A stretch of DNA of 64,000 nt, taken from contig NZ_JBBOCT010000001.1 in the NCBI RefSeq assembly GCF_038002605.1, positions 1,550,001-1,614,000 on the forward strand, in the 5' to 3' direction. This document shows positions 16,798 to 24,348 of the stretch, piece by piece. The translations under genes were made by a program, and so were the position numbers. The notes under the pieces were generated by a model that searched no databases, had not been told where the DNA came from, and worked only from the letters and a program-made list of their open reading frames with translations. This DNA comes from Bacillus sp. FSL K6-3431 (GTDB lineage: Bacteria > Bacillota > Bacilli > Bacillales > Bacillaceae_C). How positions within the stretch are numbered: position 1 is the first letter of the stretch; each line of letters begins with the position of its first letter.

Positions 16798-17154
16798 TTA
16801 TCCTTTTGGCTTAAATAATAAAGCCCCGATAAAACCAAAGACAATGGCTGAGGAAATTCCTGAAGAAGTAATTTCAAACATTCCTGTCATTACTCCAACT
16901 AATCCGTGTTTATCCGCTTCATTCATGGCTCCTTCTACCAATGAATTACCAAAGCTTATTATCGGAATTGTAGCACCAGCTCCTGCAAAATCAATTAATG
17001 GATCATATAAACCAAATCCTGCTAAAATCGCTCCTGCTGTTACTAATATACATAACGTATGTGCAGGTGTTAATTTTGCTACATCAAACATTAACTGTCC
17101 AATTACACAAATAAATCCGCCAATTATAAACGCCCAAAAAAACATAGCTAGCAT
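16798..17154 (-). CDS. spoVAE: Stage V sporulation protein AE (SpoVAEb type)
   Basis: A 118-residue membrane protein with four hydrophobic helices. It carries the family core GFGLYDPLIDFAGAGATIPI and SFGNSLVEGAMNEADKHGLVGVMTG (in two parts). SpoVA proteins form the channel that moves Ca-dipicolinic acid into the forespore and out at germination. I chose ATG 17154, 8 nt after AGGAG; an in-frame GTG at 17163 would overlap that site. It is the last gene of the lipoprotein-spoVAC-spoVAD-spoVAE operon and overlaps none of its neighbours. Confidence 0.93.
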   Translation of the reverse strand: MLAMFFWAFIIGGFICVIGQLMFDVAKLTPAHTLCILVTAGAILAGFGLYDPLIDFAGAGATIPIISFGNSLVEGAMNEADKHGLVGVMTGMFEITSSGISSAIVFGFIGALLFKPKG

Positions 17155-17165
17155 CGCCTTCACTC

Positions 17166-18185
17166 CTATTCCTTATACTCAATGGCAACTGCATGTGCAA
17201 TACATGGGATCGTTTCTTTTTGTTGAAAAGATAATGGAGATAATAAAGCGCCAGTTGCCACTATTAAGATTCGCTTATACACCCCTGCTTTCATTTGATT
17301 AAGCAAATGGCCGTACAAAACGGTAGCTGAACATCCTGGGCCACTGGCCCCTGCGAAGACTTCCTGCTCTGGCTTATAAATAAGTAGACCACAGTCTTGA
17401 AATTTATTTTCATCTACAAGCAATCCTTTTTGTTGAAATAATTCTAATGCTGTATTCCGACCAATTTCAGCAAGATCACCGGTGATAATTAAATCGTAAT
17501 AATCCGGATCTAATTTTAAGTCCATAAAATGTCTTTGGATTGTATCCACTGCAGCTGGAGCCATTGCCCCTCCCATATTAAAAGGATCACTTAATCCCAT
17601 ATCTACTACCTTTCCAATGGTTGCAGAAATTATTTTTGGCTGTGGTCCACTTAAATCATGTCCATTACCAATTAACCCCACGCCAGCGCCAGTTAATGTC
17701 CACTGTGCAGTTGGTGGCTTCTGTCCTCCATACTCTGTAGGATACCGAAATTGTTTTTCTGCTGAAGCATTGTGGCTGGCAGCCCCTGTCAAAATATGGT
17801 TTGCTCCCCCTTGATTAATGATCAAAGCAGAAAGCGCAAGACCTTGGGTAGATGTGGCACAGGCACTAAATAAACCGATATAGGGAATTTGATTTGTTCT
17901 GGCAGCAAATGTCGTCGGTGTAATTTGATTAATCAAATCTCCTGCTAAAAAAAATTGGATTGCATCTTCCGTTAAGGCCTTTTTCCTTAAAGCAATCTGT
18001 ACAGCGTCTTCTAGTAAAACCCTCTGTGCTTTCTCATATGAATCTTGACCCATCCACAAATCATCGTGAAATTTATCAAAGTCCGTTTCAAGACGACAAT
18101 CTTTTTCAAATGGACCACCTACAACTCCGCTAGATAAAATAACTGGTTCATTTTGAAAAGACCAGGTTTGACATCCCTGCAACAT
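17166..18185 (-). CDS. spoVAD: Stage V sporulation protein AD
   Basis: A 339-residue soluble protein with a thiolase-like fold that binds dipicolinic acid. FSACATSTQGLALSALI carries the thiolase-type Cys region, AGASGPGCSATVLYGHLL lies near the C-terminus, and LTGAASHNASAEKQFRYPTE is typical. ATG 18185 is chosen because it overlaps the spoVAC stop as TAATG and a G-run lies just upstream; five residues from an earlier ATG (18200) are less likely. It works with SpoVAC and SpoVAE at the inner spore membrane. Confidence 0.95.
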   Translation of the reverse strand: MLQGCQTWSFQNEPVILSSGVVGGPFEKDCRLETDFDKFHDDLWMGQDSYEKAQRVLLEDAVQIALRKKALTEDAIQFFLAGDLINQITPTTFAARTNQIPYIGLFSACATSTQGLALSALIINQGGANHILTGAASHNASAEKQFRYPTEYGGQKPPTAQWTLTGAGVGLIGNGHDLSGPQPKIISATIGKVVDMGLSDPFNMGGAMAPAAVDTIQRHFMDLKLDPDYYDLIITGDLAEIGRNTALELFQQKGLLVDENKFQDCGLLIYKPEQEVFAGASGPGCSATVLYGHLLNQMKAGVYKRILIVATGALLSPLSFQQKETIPCIAHAVAIEYKE

Positions 18186-18661
18186 TAGAATCCCCCCCAT
18201 TGAAGGATAATAGTTTTTATTAACGCTACAACAAAAGCGGAGAATACACCGAATAAAATCACAGACCCTGCCAGCTTAAACATATTACCACCTACACCGA
18301 TTACAAATCCTTCTGTTCGATGTTCAATAGCGGCAGAAATGACTGAATTACCAAATCCTGTAATAGGCACAGCGCTTCCGGCACCAGCATATTGACCCAA
18401 TCTGTCATACATACCAAATCCAGTTAAAAGCATCGCAATAAATACCATCGTAGCAACTGTTGGATTTCCTGCAGTCCGTTCTGTAAAATCAAAATAATAG
18501 ATGTAAAAATAACTAATTGCCTGACCAATAAGGCAAATTGTACCGCCTACAAAAAACGCTCGAATACAGTTTTTTAATACTGGCCTTTTTAGTTCATGTT
18601 TTTTTTGTGTATCATCATACTGAATTTGCTCCGGTGTTTTTTCTTTATTTTTCTTGGGCAT
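18185..18661 (-). CDS. spoVAC: Stage V sporulation protein AC
   Basis: A 158-residue membrane protein. A basic N-terminal tail (MPKKNKEKTPEQIQYDD) precedes four helices with the conserved GFGMYDRLGQYAGAGSAVPI and GFGNSVISAAIEHRTEG. In B. subtilis SpoVAC behaves as a mechanosensitive channel component for dipicolinate release. It is co-transcribed with the lipoprotein upstream (1 nt gap) and coupled to spoVAD downstream. Confidence 0.95.
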   Translation of the reverse strand: MPKKNKEKTPEQIQYDDTQKKHELKRPVLKNCIRAFFVGGTICLIGQAISYFYIYYFDFTERTAGNPTVATMVFIAMLLTGFGMYDRLGQYAGAGSAVPITGFGNSVISAAIEHRTEGFVIGVGGNMFKLAGSVILFGVFSAFVVALIKTIILQWGGF

Positions 18662-18662
18662 G

Positions 18663-19142
18663 TTAACTCATTTCCTTTTTTAATTTTATTATTTTTTTAA
18701 AGCGTTTCTCCGCCTCTTTATTGGATAAATTGTTATGATCTAAATCATCTTTTAATTTAATTGCTTCCAGAAAAATTTTGTAATCACTTGATACAATAAA
18801 GTGTTCCTTAGGATATTCCTCTTTCAATTTCTTCGATATTGCTTTCTCAATTTTTCTCATCCTAAAACGTTGCAGATGTTTTACTTTATAAGCAACAATC
18901 ACTTCTTTCTTTCCTTCAATCACAGCTGTATCATAAATATCTGGAATTTTATTCACATCTTTTCTGACTTGATAGCCAATTGATTTATGTCCAGGTCTGC
19001 TACTTAATTCAATTGGTGCTGGATTTGTTGCCTTTAAAAGTGATAGCCTACTTTGTTCTTTATTATTATCCTGATGATTACACCCCGTGGTAAGGACTAG
19101 TAACATTATTGTTATCGTTGCCATGACTATTTTATTATTCAT
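18663..19142 (-). CDS. YhcN/YlaJ-family sporulation lipoprotein
   Basis: A 159-residue lipoprotein. The signal peptide ends in the lipobox VLTTGC, with the Cys modified. The mature domain has the YhcN/YlaJ pattern VRKDVNKIPDIYDTAVI, VIVAYKVKHLQRFRMRKIEKAI and a basic C-terminal helix. I chose ATG 19142 with GAGGAGG about 5 nt upstream; an earlier ATG at 19160 precedes that site. A YhcN-like lipoprotein directly before spoVAC-D-E is the arrangement of the second (spoVA2-type) operon of Bacillus rather than the main spoVAA-AF operon. Confidence 0.87.
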   Translation of the reverse strand: MNNKIVMATITIMLLVLTTGCNHQDNNKEQSRLSLLKATNPAPIELSSRPGHKSIGYQVRKDVNKIPDIYDTAVIEGKKEVIVAYKVKHLQRFRMRKIEKAISKKLKEEYPKEHFIVSSDYKIFLEAIKLKDDLDHNNLSNKEAEKRFKKIIKLKKEMS

Positions 19143-19207
19143 AACTACCTCCTCAAACATACTAACCTAATACTTACTTTTTACTAATACGGGGAAATTA
19201 TGAATAA

Positions 19208-19243
19208 AAATTAAAAACACTCTTACCTAAAAGGCAAAAGTGT
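19208..19243 (-). terminator. Terminator-like hairpin downstream of the 31-residue gene
   Basis: On the minus strand ACACTTTT and AAGAGTGT form an 8-bp stem with one mismatch, followed by TTTTTAATTTTT. Confidence 0.6.
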
Positions 19244-19315
19244 CCTTACTGCTCCTTATTATTTTCCTTTTTCGATATTATGCCAGTTCATTCAGTTTTC
19301 CTAATAGAGAAAGGA

Positions 19316-19333
19316 CTAACCCCTAGGGGTTAG
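19316..19333. terminator. Perfect palindrome after the 31-residue gene
   Basis: CTAACCCCTAGGGGTTAG is an 18-bp perfect palindrome located 10 nt after the stop of the minus-strand small gene. It can form a short, stable hairpin, but only a mixed CT-rich stretch follows, so it may act as a binding site instead. Confidence 0.45.
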
Positions 19334-19343
19334 CCCTGCACAT

Positions 19344-19439
19344 TTATTTACCTTTCTTTAATCGTTTTCCACATCCACATCCTTTTTTCTTTCTTTTAGG
19401 TTTTCCTGGTGAGTTTGTATTTAGTGGAGGTCGATTCAT
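19344..19439 (-). CDS. 31-residue basic peptide with CGCG motif
   Basis: The product is MNRPPLNTNSPGKPKRKKK followed by GCGCGKRLKKGK. It is very basic, with a central Cys-Gly-Cys-Gly. A weak ribosome binding site (GGAAGTGA) lies 7 nt before the ATG, and two hairpins follow the gene. It is flanked by spore genes on both sides, so a small spore-coat or core peptide is possible. I do not recognise a named family. Confidence 0.5.
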   Translation of the reverse strand: MNRPPLNTNSPGKPKRKKKGCGCGKRLKKGK

Positions 19440-19523
19440 TATTTTCACTTCCTATTTTTGATTATTACGTTCCTGTATTAGTTTATGTTATTTATCCAAA
19501 TAATGTCTTTCTCTCTTGTAACG

Positions 19524-19880
19524 TTAGTTAATATTTTTAGGTTGTATCATCGTCTCAATCAGTGCAGCTAGACCTGCAATTGCCATGATAATTAACACTG
19601 GTTCACCAACAACGGGCAGTTGGAGATAAAGGAACCACATTCCAATTGCAACCCACACCCCTGTGCACCAATAACAGCTAAGAAGCTCTCCGATATACCC
19701 GCGTATTCCATGTTCTCTAGGAACAATATATAATTCCTTTTCCCCCTGCTCATTTATTTCTTCATGATCTTTCATAAATGGTGCTCGAATAAAAGACGTG
19801 ATCCTATCAAAAACAATAAGCCTTGTTAGACGAAACACTGCCAAACCAAATAAAATAAATTCGAACCATTCTATTTTCAT
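19524..19880 (-). CDS. yjcA: YjcA-type DUF1360 sporulation protein
   Basis: A 118-residue membrane protein of family DUF1360. Landmarks are an N-terminal helix (FILFGLAVFRLTRLIVFD), the segment IRAPFMKDH, LLSCYWCTGVWVAIGMW with the conserved CxxC, and a final helix. In B. subtilis yjcA lies next to the cotVWXYZ cluster and is expressed during sporulation; here cotZ and cotO follow. GGGGGTGAG precedes the ATG. The molecular function is unknown. Confidence 0.82.
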   Translation of the reverse strand: MKIEWFEFILFGLAVFRLTRLIVFDRITSFIRAPFMKDHEEINEQGEKELYIVPREHGIRGYIGELLSCYWCTGVWVAIGMWFLYLQLPVVGEPVLIIMAIAGLAALIETMIQPKNIN

Positions 19881-20001
19881 TATTTCTCACCCCCAACTCG
19901 CCTATTTTCCCAAAATCAGGCATCTGTCCGTAACTCATTTGCCCTCCCATTAATATGTTAATAGTGTAAATGTATGATAAAAAGATAAGGAGGAGTAATT
20001 T

Positions 20002-20550
20002 ATGGGTTATGAAGATATAGAAGTACTCGAGCACCACAAAGAATCCAGTAGCAGCAGTAGCAGCAGTAGCAATAATAATAGTTGCGGTTGTCATCTAAGC
20101 TGCGTTTGTAATGTAGTCCGTGCTATTAAAGATATCCAAGATGAAGCTGTCGAAGAAGAATGCCTAACATGCACATCAAACTGTTTCACTGAACCACTTG
20201 GTGAACTTGCCAGTCCTTCTCGTGAACGCGCAGATACACGAGTATTCACTCTTACTAATAAAGATGGGGAACTGTTTAAAGCATTATTCAAAGGTCACCA
20301 CGGAAAATGTGTATCAGTATATTTCCGAGTTGAAGATGTCTTTGATACTTGCTGTGCAACCTTACGCGTGCTTATTCCATTAAACAAGGATAAAGAAGTT
20401 GTCAAATTATATGAACATGGCAAACTTGACTATGACGCACTTTGTTCCGTTAAACGTTGGGCAGCAAGCAACAGCTGTATCACAGTAGATTTACATTGCT
20501 TCTGTGCCATCCAATGTATCGCTGATATTGATTTAGAAATTTGCGAGTAA
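20002..20550 (+). CDS. cotZ: Spore coat protein CotZ/CotY
   Basis: A 182-residue Cys-rich coat or crust protein. After a Ser/Asn run (residues about 15-26) comes CGCHLSCVCNVVRAIKDIQDE, split here as two motifs, then CLTCTSNCF, and a C-terminal region with repeated Cys (DTCCATLRVL, CITVDLHCFCAIQC). CotY and CotZ assemble into the ordered spore crust through these Cys residues. AAGGAGGAG lies upstream of the ATG and a strong terminator follows. Only one of the two paralogues is present in this window. Confidence 0.92.
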   Translation: MGYEDIEVLEHHKESSSSSSSSSNNNSCGCHLSCVCNVVRAIKDIQDEAVEEECLTCTSNCFTEPLGELASPSRERADTRVFTLTNKDGELFKALFKGHHGKCVSVYFRVEDVFDTCCATLRVLIPLNKDKEVVKLYEHGKLDYDALCSVKRWAASNSCITVDLHCFCAIQCIADIDLEICE

Positions 20551-20570
20551 TCTGACACGACTTACCATTA

Positions 20571-20602
20571 GGGAAATAGGGTTACCTATTTCCCAGTTTT
20601 TG
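20571..20602 (+). terminator. Terminator of cotZ
   Basis: GGGAAATAGG and CCTATTTCCC form a perfect 10-bp stem with a 4-nt loop, followed by AGTTTTTG, 20 nt after the stop. Confidence 0.8.
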
Positions 20603-20621
20603 AAACTATCCTGCATATGAA

Positions 20622-21191
20622 TCATCTAATAATTCGAATGGCTTTTACATTATGGACTTTTAAATCGATAACATTTTCTGAAAAAGTTTTAATACTCGCT
20701 TGTTCACCGTTATACTTGGTAACAATGCCTTGATAACTTTGGTCCGTGGTAATAAATTCGCAAGGATAAGGTGGTTGTTTTTCCGGAAAACTAGATAGAT
20801 ACTGAAATTTCTCTTCAATGGTCATTTCCCTAAAGGATTTTACCTTTCTTAATCCACCAACACTTTTTTGTTGTACTGGGGAATTCTTCATAAAAGTAGG
20901 AATATCCGCTATTGGGATATCTTTAGCTTTTTTTAGTTGTTCCTCACGATCAGAATGATGTTCGTCATCTTTTTCTTTTTCTAATGGTTGATTGTAATCA
21001 TGTTCTTGATGCGTCTTTTTTACATGCACATGTTTTGCCATTTTATCCTCTTTTTTTCTTACTGCTTTTTCTTCGATATTTTGTTCAACGGTATGATAAC
21101 TATCCTGCATTTTCAAGTCTGGTTTTACAAAATTTGGTTGGTCGATATATAATAAAGGTTCCCCTTTTTTATTTTCCTTATTACCCTCCAT
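20622..21191 (-). CDS. cotO: Spore coat morphogenetic protein CotO
   Basis: A 189-residue, highly charged protein. The first 110 residues are low in complexity and rich in Lys, Glu and His. The C-terminal 80 residues form the CotO domain (REMTIEEKFQYLSSFP to HNVKAIRIIR), including YQGIVTKYNGEQASIKTF, a strand pattern like that of DUF2642 proteins. CotO shapes the outer coat in B. subtilis, where it (yjbX) neighbours cotZ as here. GGAGGTG precedes the ATG. It is convergent with cotZ. Confidence 0.85.
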   Translation of the reverse strand: MEGNKENKKGEPLLYIDQPNFVKPDLKMQDSYHTVEQNIEEKAVRKKEDKMAKHVHVKKTHQEHDYNQPLEKEKDDEHHSDREEQLKKAKDIPIADIPTFMKNSPVQQKSVGGLRKVKSFREMTIEEKFQYLSSFPEKQPPYPCEFITTDQSYQGIVTKYNGEQASIKTFSENVIDLKVHNVKAIRIIR

Positions 21192-21266
21192 GAAGGTACA
21201 CCTCCGTCAATTTGACTTCCTTATTATACATATGCATCATCTCATCTCACATTGACAGAAAATAAA

Positions 21267-21301
21267 AAAACAGCCGTCATTTAAAAATGACGGCTGTTTT
21301 C
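21267..21301 (-). terminator. Rho-independent terminator of fabI
   Basis: AAAACAGCCGTCAT and ATGACGGCTGTTTT form a perfect 14-bp stem with a 6-nt loop. T-runs on both sides allow it to work in either direction; it starts about 12 nt after the fabI stop. Confidence 0.9.
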
Positions 21302-21312
21302 TTATTTCAAGA

Positions 21313-22095
21313 TTAATTTCCGATAATATGGTAACCAGAATCAACATGAATGTTTTCTCCTGTTATTCCTCGAGCTAAATCACTGAAAAGAAATAGTGCT
21401 GTATCTCCAACTTCTTCAGGTGTTGTCGTTCTGCGCAATGGTGATTTTTCTTCAATTTCTTTCAATACACTGTTGAAATCACTAATCCCTTTAGCAGATA
21501 AAGTTCTGATTGGTCCAGCTGAAATGGAATTTACACGTATACCTTCTTTACCAAGATCACTAGCCAAATACATAACACTTGCATCTAATGATGCCTTTGC
21601 TACACCCATTACATTGTAATTTGTAATAACGCGCTCTCCACCAAGGTATGTCAATGTAACAATACTACCACCTTCAGGCATACTGTCTAATTTTTGAACA
21701 GTTTTAGCTACCGCTGTTAAAGAATATGCACTAATATTATGAGCTAATAAAAAGCCTTCACGTGTAACATTTAAATAATCACCATCAAGTTCTTCTTTAT
21801 TAGCAAATGCAATACAATGTGCAATCCCATGAACAGGTCCCGCTTGCTCTTTAATCGATGTAAAGCACTTTTCGATATCTTCATCAACAGTCACATCACA
21901 TGGCAGCACAAGTGATGTGTCTCCTTCGAGACTATCAGCGAGGTCACGTACGTTCTTTTCCAGACGTTCTCCAGCGTATGTAAAGACTAACTTGGCTCCA
22001 GCACTATGCAAAGATCGTGCAATTCCCCAGGCAATGCTTCGTTTATTCGCGACACCCATTACGACAAATGTCTTTCCTTCTAATGAAAGATTCAT
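21313..22095 (-). CDS. fabI: Enoyl-[acyl-carrier-protein] reductase FabI
   Basis: A 260-residue SDR enzyme that performs the last reduction of each fatty acid elongation cycle with NAD(P)H. It shows GVANKRSIAWGIARSLHSAGA (cofactor site, in parts), TLTYLGGERVITNYNVMGVAKASL with the active-site Tyr and Lys (YNVMGVAK), and PLRRTTTPEEVGDTALFLFSD. The start has GGGGGAT upstream. A FapR operator lies 28 nt before the start, so malonyl-CoA levels should control it together with fabHF in this window. Confidence 0.96.
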   Translation of the reverse strand: MNLSLEGKTFVVMGVANKRSIAWGIARSLHSAGAKLVFTYAGERLEKNVRDLADSLEGDTSLVLPCDVTVDEDIEKCFTSIKEQAGPVHGIAHCIAFANKEELDGDYLNVTREGFLLAHNISAYSLTAVAKTVQKLDSMPEGGSIVTLTYLGGERVITNYNVMGVAKASLDASVMYLASDLGKEGIRVNSISAGPIRTLSAKGISDFNSVLKEIEEKSPLRRTTTPEEVGDTALFLFSDLARGITGENIHVDSGYHIIGN

Positions 22096-22122
22096 GGTTT
22101 ATCCCCCTAATTAATAACTGTT

Positions 22123-22141
22123 ATTAGTACCTAGTCTTAAT
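22123..22141 (-). promoter_or_regulatory. FapR operator of fabI
   Basis: ATTAGTACCTAGTCTTAAT fits the FapR palindrome (ATTAGTAC-N3-GTACTAAT) with one mismatch. FapR represses lipid synthesis genes and is released by malonyl-CoA. A second copy precedes fabH at 45713-45731. Confidence 0.8.
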
Positions 22142-22144
22142 CAT

Positions 22145-22470
22145 ACACGAAATCTTTCTTTTTTGTAAAGTATTAATGAAAAGTCGAAGCGCCTGCTTAG
22201 CGACGTACAAACTGCGCTACAGAATAAGGGTCCGTCGACGTTGCCACTGAACCATGCGAGGTTCGAGGAACCTTATTCATACGATATAAAGGAAACACGG
22301 TAAACCAAGAAATGCGAAAGGCGCTCGTTCAGTTGGTCCTTAACTTCTTGACGTCTTGGCTTATTACCTTGAGCCTCTAAAGCCTGTTGCTAGACATGTA
22401 AGGAGAACCGATGTTAACCTTCGGTAGAATCCTAAAGTTTTTGACAGTCGATGGGCGCAAGAACTAGACA
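22145..22470. other. Intergenic stretch of 325 nt with repeat-like character
   Basis: No open frame with start and ribosome site was found. The sequence is richer in GC than its surroundings and includes GCGCCTGCTTAGCGACGTAC, a type of stretch I associate with dispersed intergenic elements in this group of Bacillaceae. I see no second copy inside the window, so repeat status is unproven. Confidence 0.35.
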
Positions 22471-22472
22471 GA

Positions 22473-24326
22473 TTATATATGAAATTGCATTTCCCTCATT
22501 AGCTCATCCACATACTCTTTCGTTCCGGTTACAATTAGATGATCATCCAATTGCAGCTCTGTATCTCCATGCGGGACGATAGAATCACTTCCCCTAAAAA
22601 TACGTACAAAGATCACATCGCCCGTAAATGGGAATTCCCTTAAGGTCATATGATTATATACTGGGTTTAACATTTCTATTTCATACAAAGCTGTTTCCTG
22701 ATTCGTCATAATATCAGCAATACTCGGAGATTCAATTAAAGCAGTCATCAATGCCGTAGTCGATAAGATTGTTGAAAAGACTTCGATTCCCTGTTCCTTT
22801 AACGCTTCTCCAAGATCAAGGCTTTCTGTTCTTGCAATAACCCTATCCACACCTCGTTCTTTTCCAGCAATCGCAAGCATTGTATTTAGCTCCTCATCGC
22901 CCGTAGATAGGAAAAGAATATCTGAATCAAATACTCCTGCTTTTTCCAATTCACTTTCTTGATAGTCCGCGAGTTCGACAATATCAAATGCTGAATCAAC
23001 AATTTGGGAGTCCGCCTTTTCTAACTTTTTATGAAATACAATTGGATTAAATAAAACTGGATTTAACTCTTTATATACCAGCAATGTCATTTGATTTGCT
23101 CCAATAAAAGCAACGTCTTGTTTTCGTTCCTGTACATGCTCTTGCGGAAACCACTTTTTAAATAAAATCGGTGTGACGATGCACGAGATAACCGCTACGA
23201 GAATAAAGGTACCACTCATTTCTGGCGTAATAACCTCAATACGCTCGGCAATTTTAGCTGCAGCGATAACTAGTGATAATGTCGATGTAAGCAAAAATGC
23301 TGACGCCATCACTGTTTTCATATCATACCAACGCTTTAAAAGCAGAATTGGAAAAACCTTAGATATTAACAACGCAATCAATAATAAGGGGATTAATAAG
23401 AGCATTTTTTTATCACTTAAAAGCGACCATAAATCCAGATCGACACCAACCATGACAAAGAAAATTGGAATTAAAAACCCATATCCAAATGAATCAAGCT
23501 GTTGAATCATTTCCTGTTTTGGCTTTAATAATGACACGAGTGTTCCCGCCAAAAACGCCCCTAGAATATTTTCAGCTCCAACTGATTCTGATAAAACGAC
23601 TAAGACGATAATCAAAGTAAAAATTGCCCTTGTACCAATTTGCACAGTTCCCGCCGATAATATTTCGAAGAAAGTGCCACCTTTAAATCTTCGCGCCATA
23701 AAGTATAATACGATACCCGATCCGAATAATATTAGGAGCAACCATATATTCCCCTCACCATCTCCGGAAACAGATACGAAGACTGCAAGCAATATCATTG
23801 TTACTAAATCAGCTATAACAGCGATCAGTAAAATAATTTGGCCAATCCCAGTTTTCATTAGATTCGCCTCTTTTAGTGTAGGTACGACAACACCAAGAGA
23901 GATTGTGGAAATGATTAATGTCATAAGAAAGACATTATCAATTAGCCCTATCTTTACAAATCCAAATGAAAGGATGAGAGATAAAACAAAAATACCGGCA
24001 AATATTACTGTCGATACTAATAATCGATGGGGTTCATTTTTCCCATTCGCCATCACCAGTTTTTTCTTATTTCCTTTGAACGCGGAAAAATCAATTTCTA
24101 ATCCGCTTAGAAACATAAGGAAAATAAAACCAAGTGTCGACAGTGTGTTAAGCCACATGCCATCTTCAATAATATTTAAGCCACTTTTCCCAATAATTAA
24201 CCCCATAATAATTTCAGCGATTACAACCGGCATAAACGCGAGTCTCAAGCGATGTAGCAAAAGTGGAGTGATAAATGCGATGATTAAAACAATAACTAGG
24301 GAGACTAATGATGTATCGTATTCCAT
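22473..24326 (-). CDS. CPA2-family cation/proton antiporter with TrkA domains (YjbQ-like)
   Basis: A 617-residue protein. The N-terminal half (about residues 1-390) has 11-13 helices of the Na+/H+ exchanger fold (FLMFLSGLEIDFSAFKG, AENILGAFLAGTLVS). A TrkA-N-like Rossmann domain follows (about 405-520), with the nucleotide motif degenerate (FIGANQMTLLVY). A TrkA-C domain closes it (YNHMTLREFPFTGDVIFVRIFRG). It probably exchanges K+ or Na+ for protons under nucleotide control. ATG 24326 is preferred, 8 nt after AGGTGG; a GTG at 24338 is an alternative. It follows mgtE closely, probably on one transcript. Confidence 0.87.
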   Translation of the reverse strand: MEYDTSLVSLVIVLIIAFITPLLLHRLRLAFMPVVIAEIIMGLIIGKSGLNIIEDGMWLNTLSTLGFIFLMFLSGLEIDFSAFKGNKKKLVMANGKNEPHRLLVSTVIFAGIFVLSLILSFGFVKIGLIDNVFLMTLIISTISLGVVVPTLKEANLMKTGIGQIILLIAVIADLVTMILLAVFVSVSGDGEGNIWLLLILFGSGIVLYFMARRFKGGTFFEILSAGTVQIGTRAIFTLIIVLVVLSESVGAENILGAFLAGTLVSLLKPKQEMIQQLDSFGYGFLIPIFFVMVGVDLDLWSLLSDKKMLLLIPLLLIALLISKVFPILLLKRWYDMKTVMASAFLLTSTLSLVIAAAKIAERIEVITPEMSGTFILVAVISCIVTPILFKKWFPQEHVQERKQDVAFIGANQMTLLVYKELNPVLFNPIVFHKKLEKADSQIVDSAFDIVELADYQESELEKAGVFDSDILFLSTGDEELNTMLAIAGKERGVDRVIARTESLDLGEALKEQGIEVFSTILSTTALMTALIESPSIADIMTNQETALYEIEMLNPVYNHMTLREFPFTGDVIFVRIFRGSDSIVPHGDTELQLDDHLIVTGTKEYVDELMREMQFHI

Positions 24327-24348
24327 GGAGGACTCCACCTCTCTTCCT

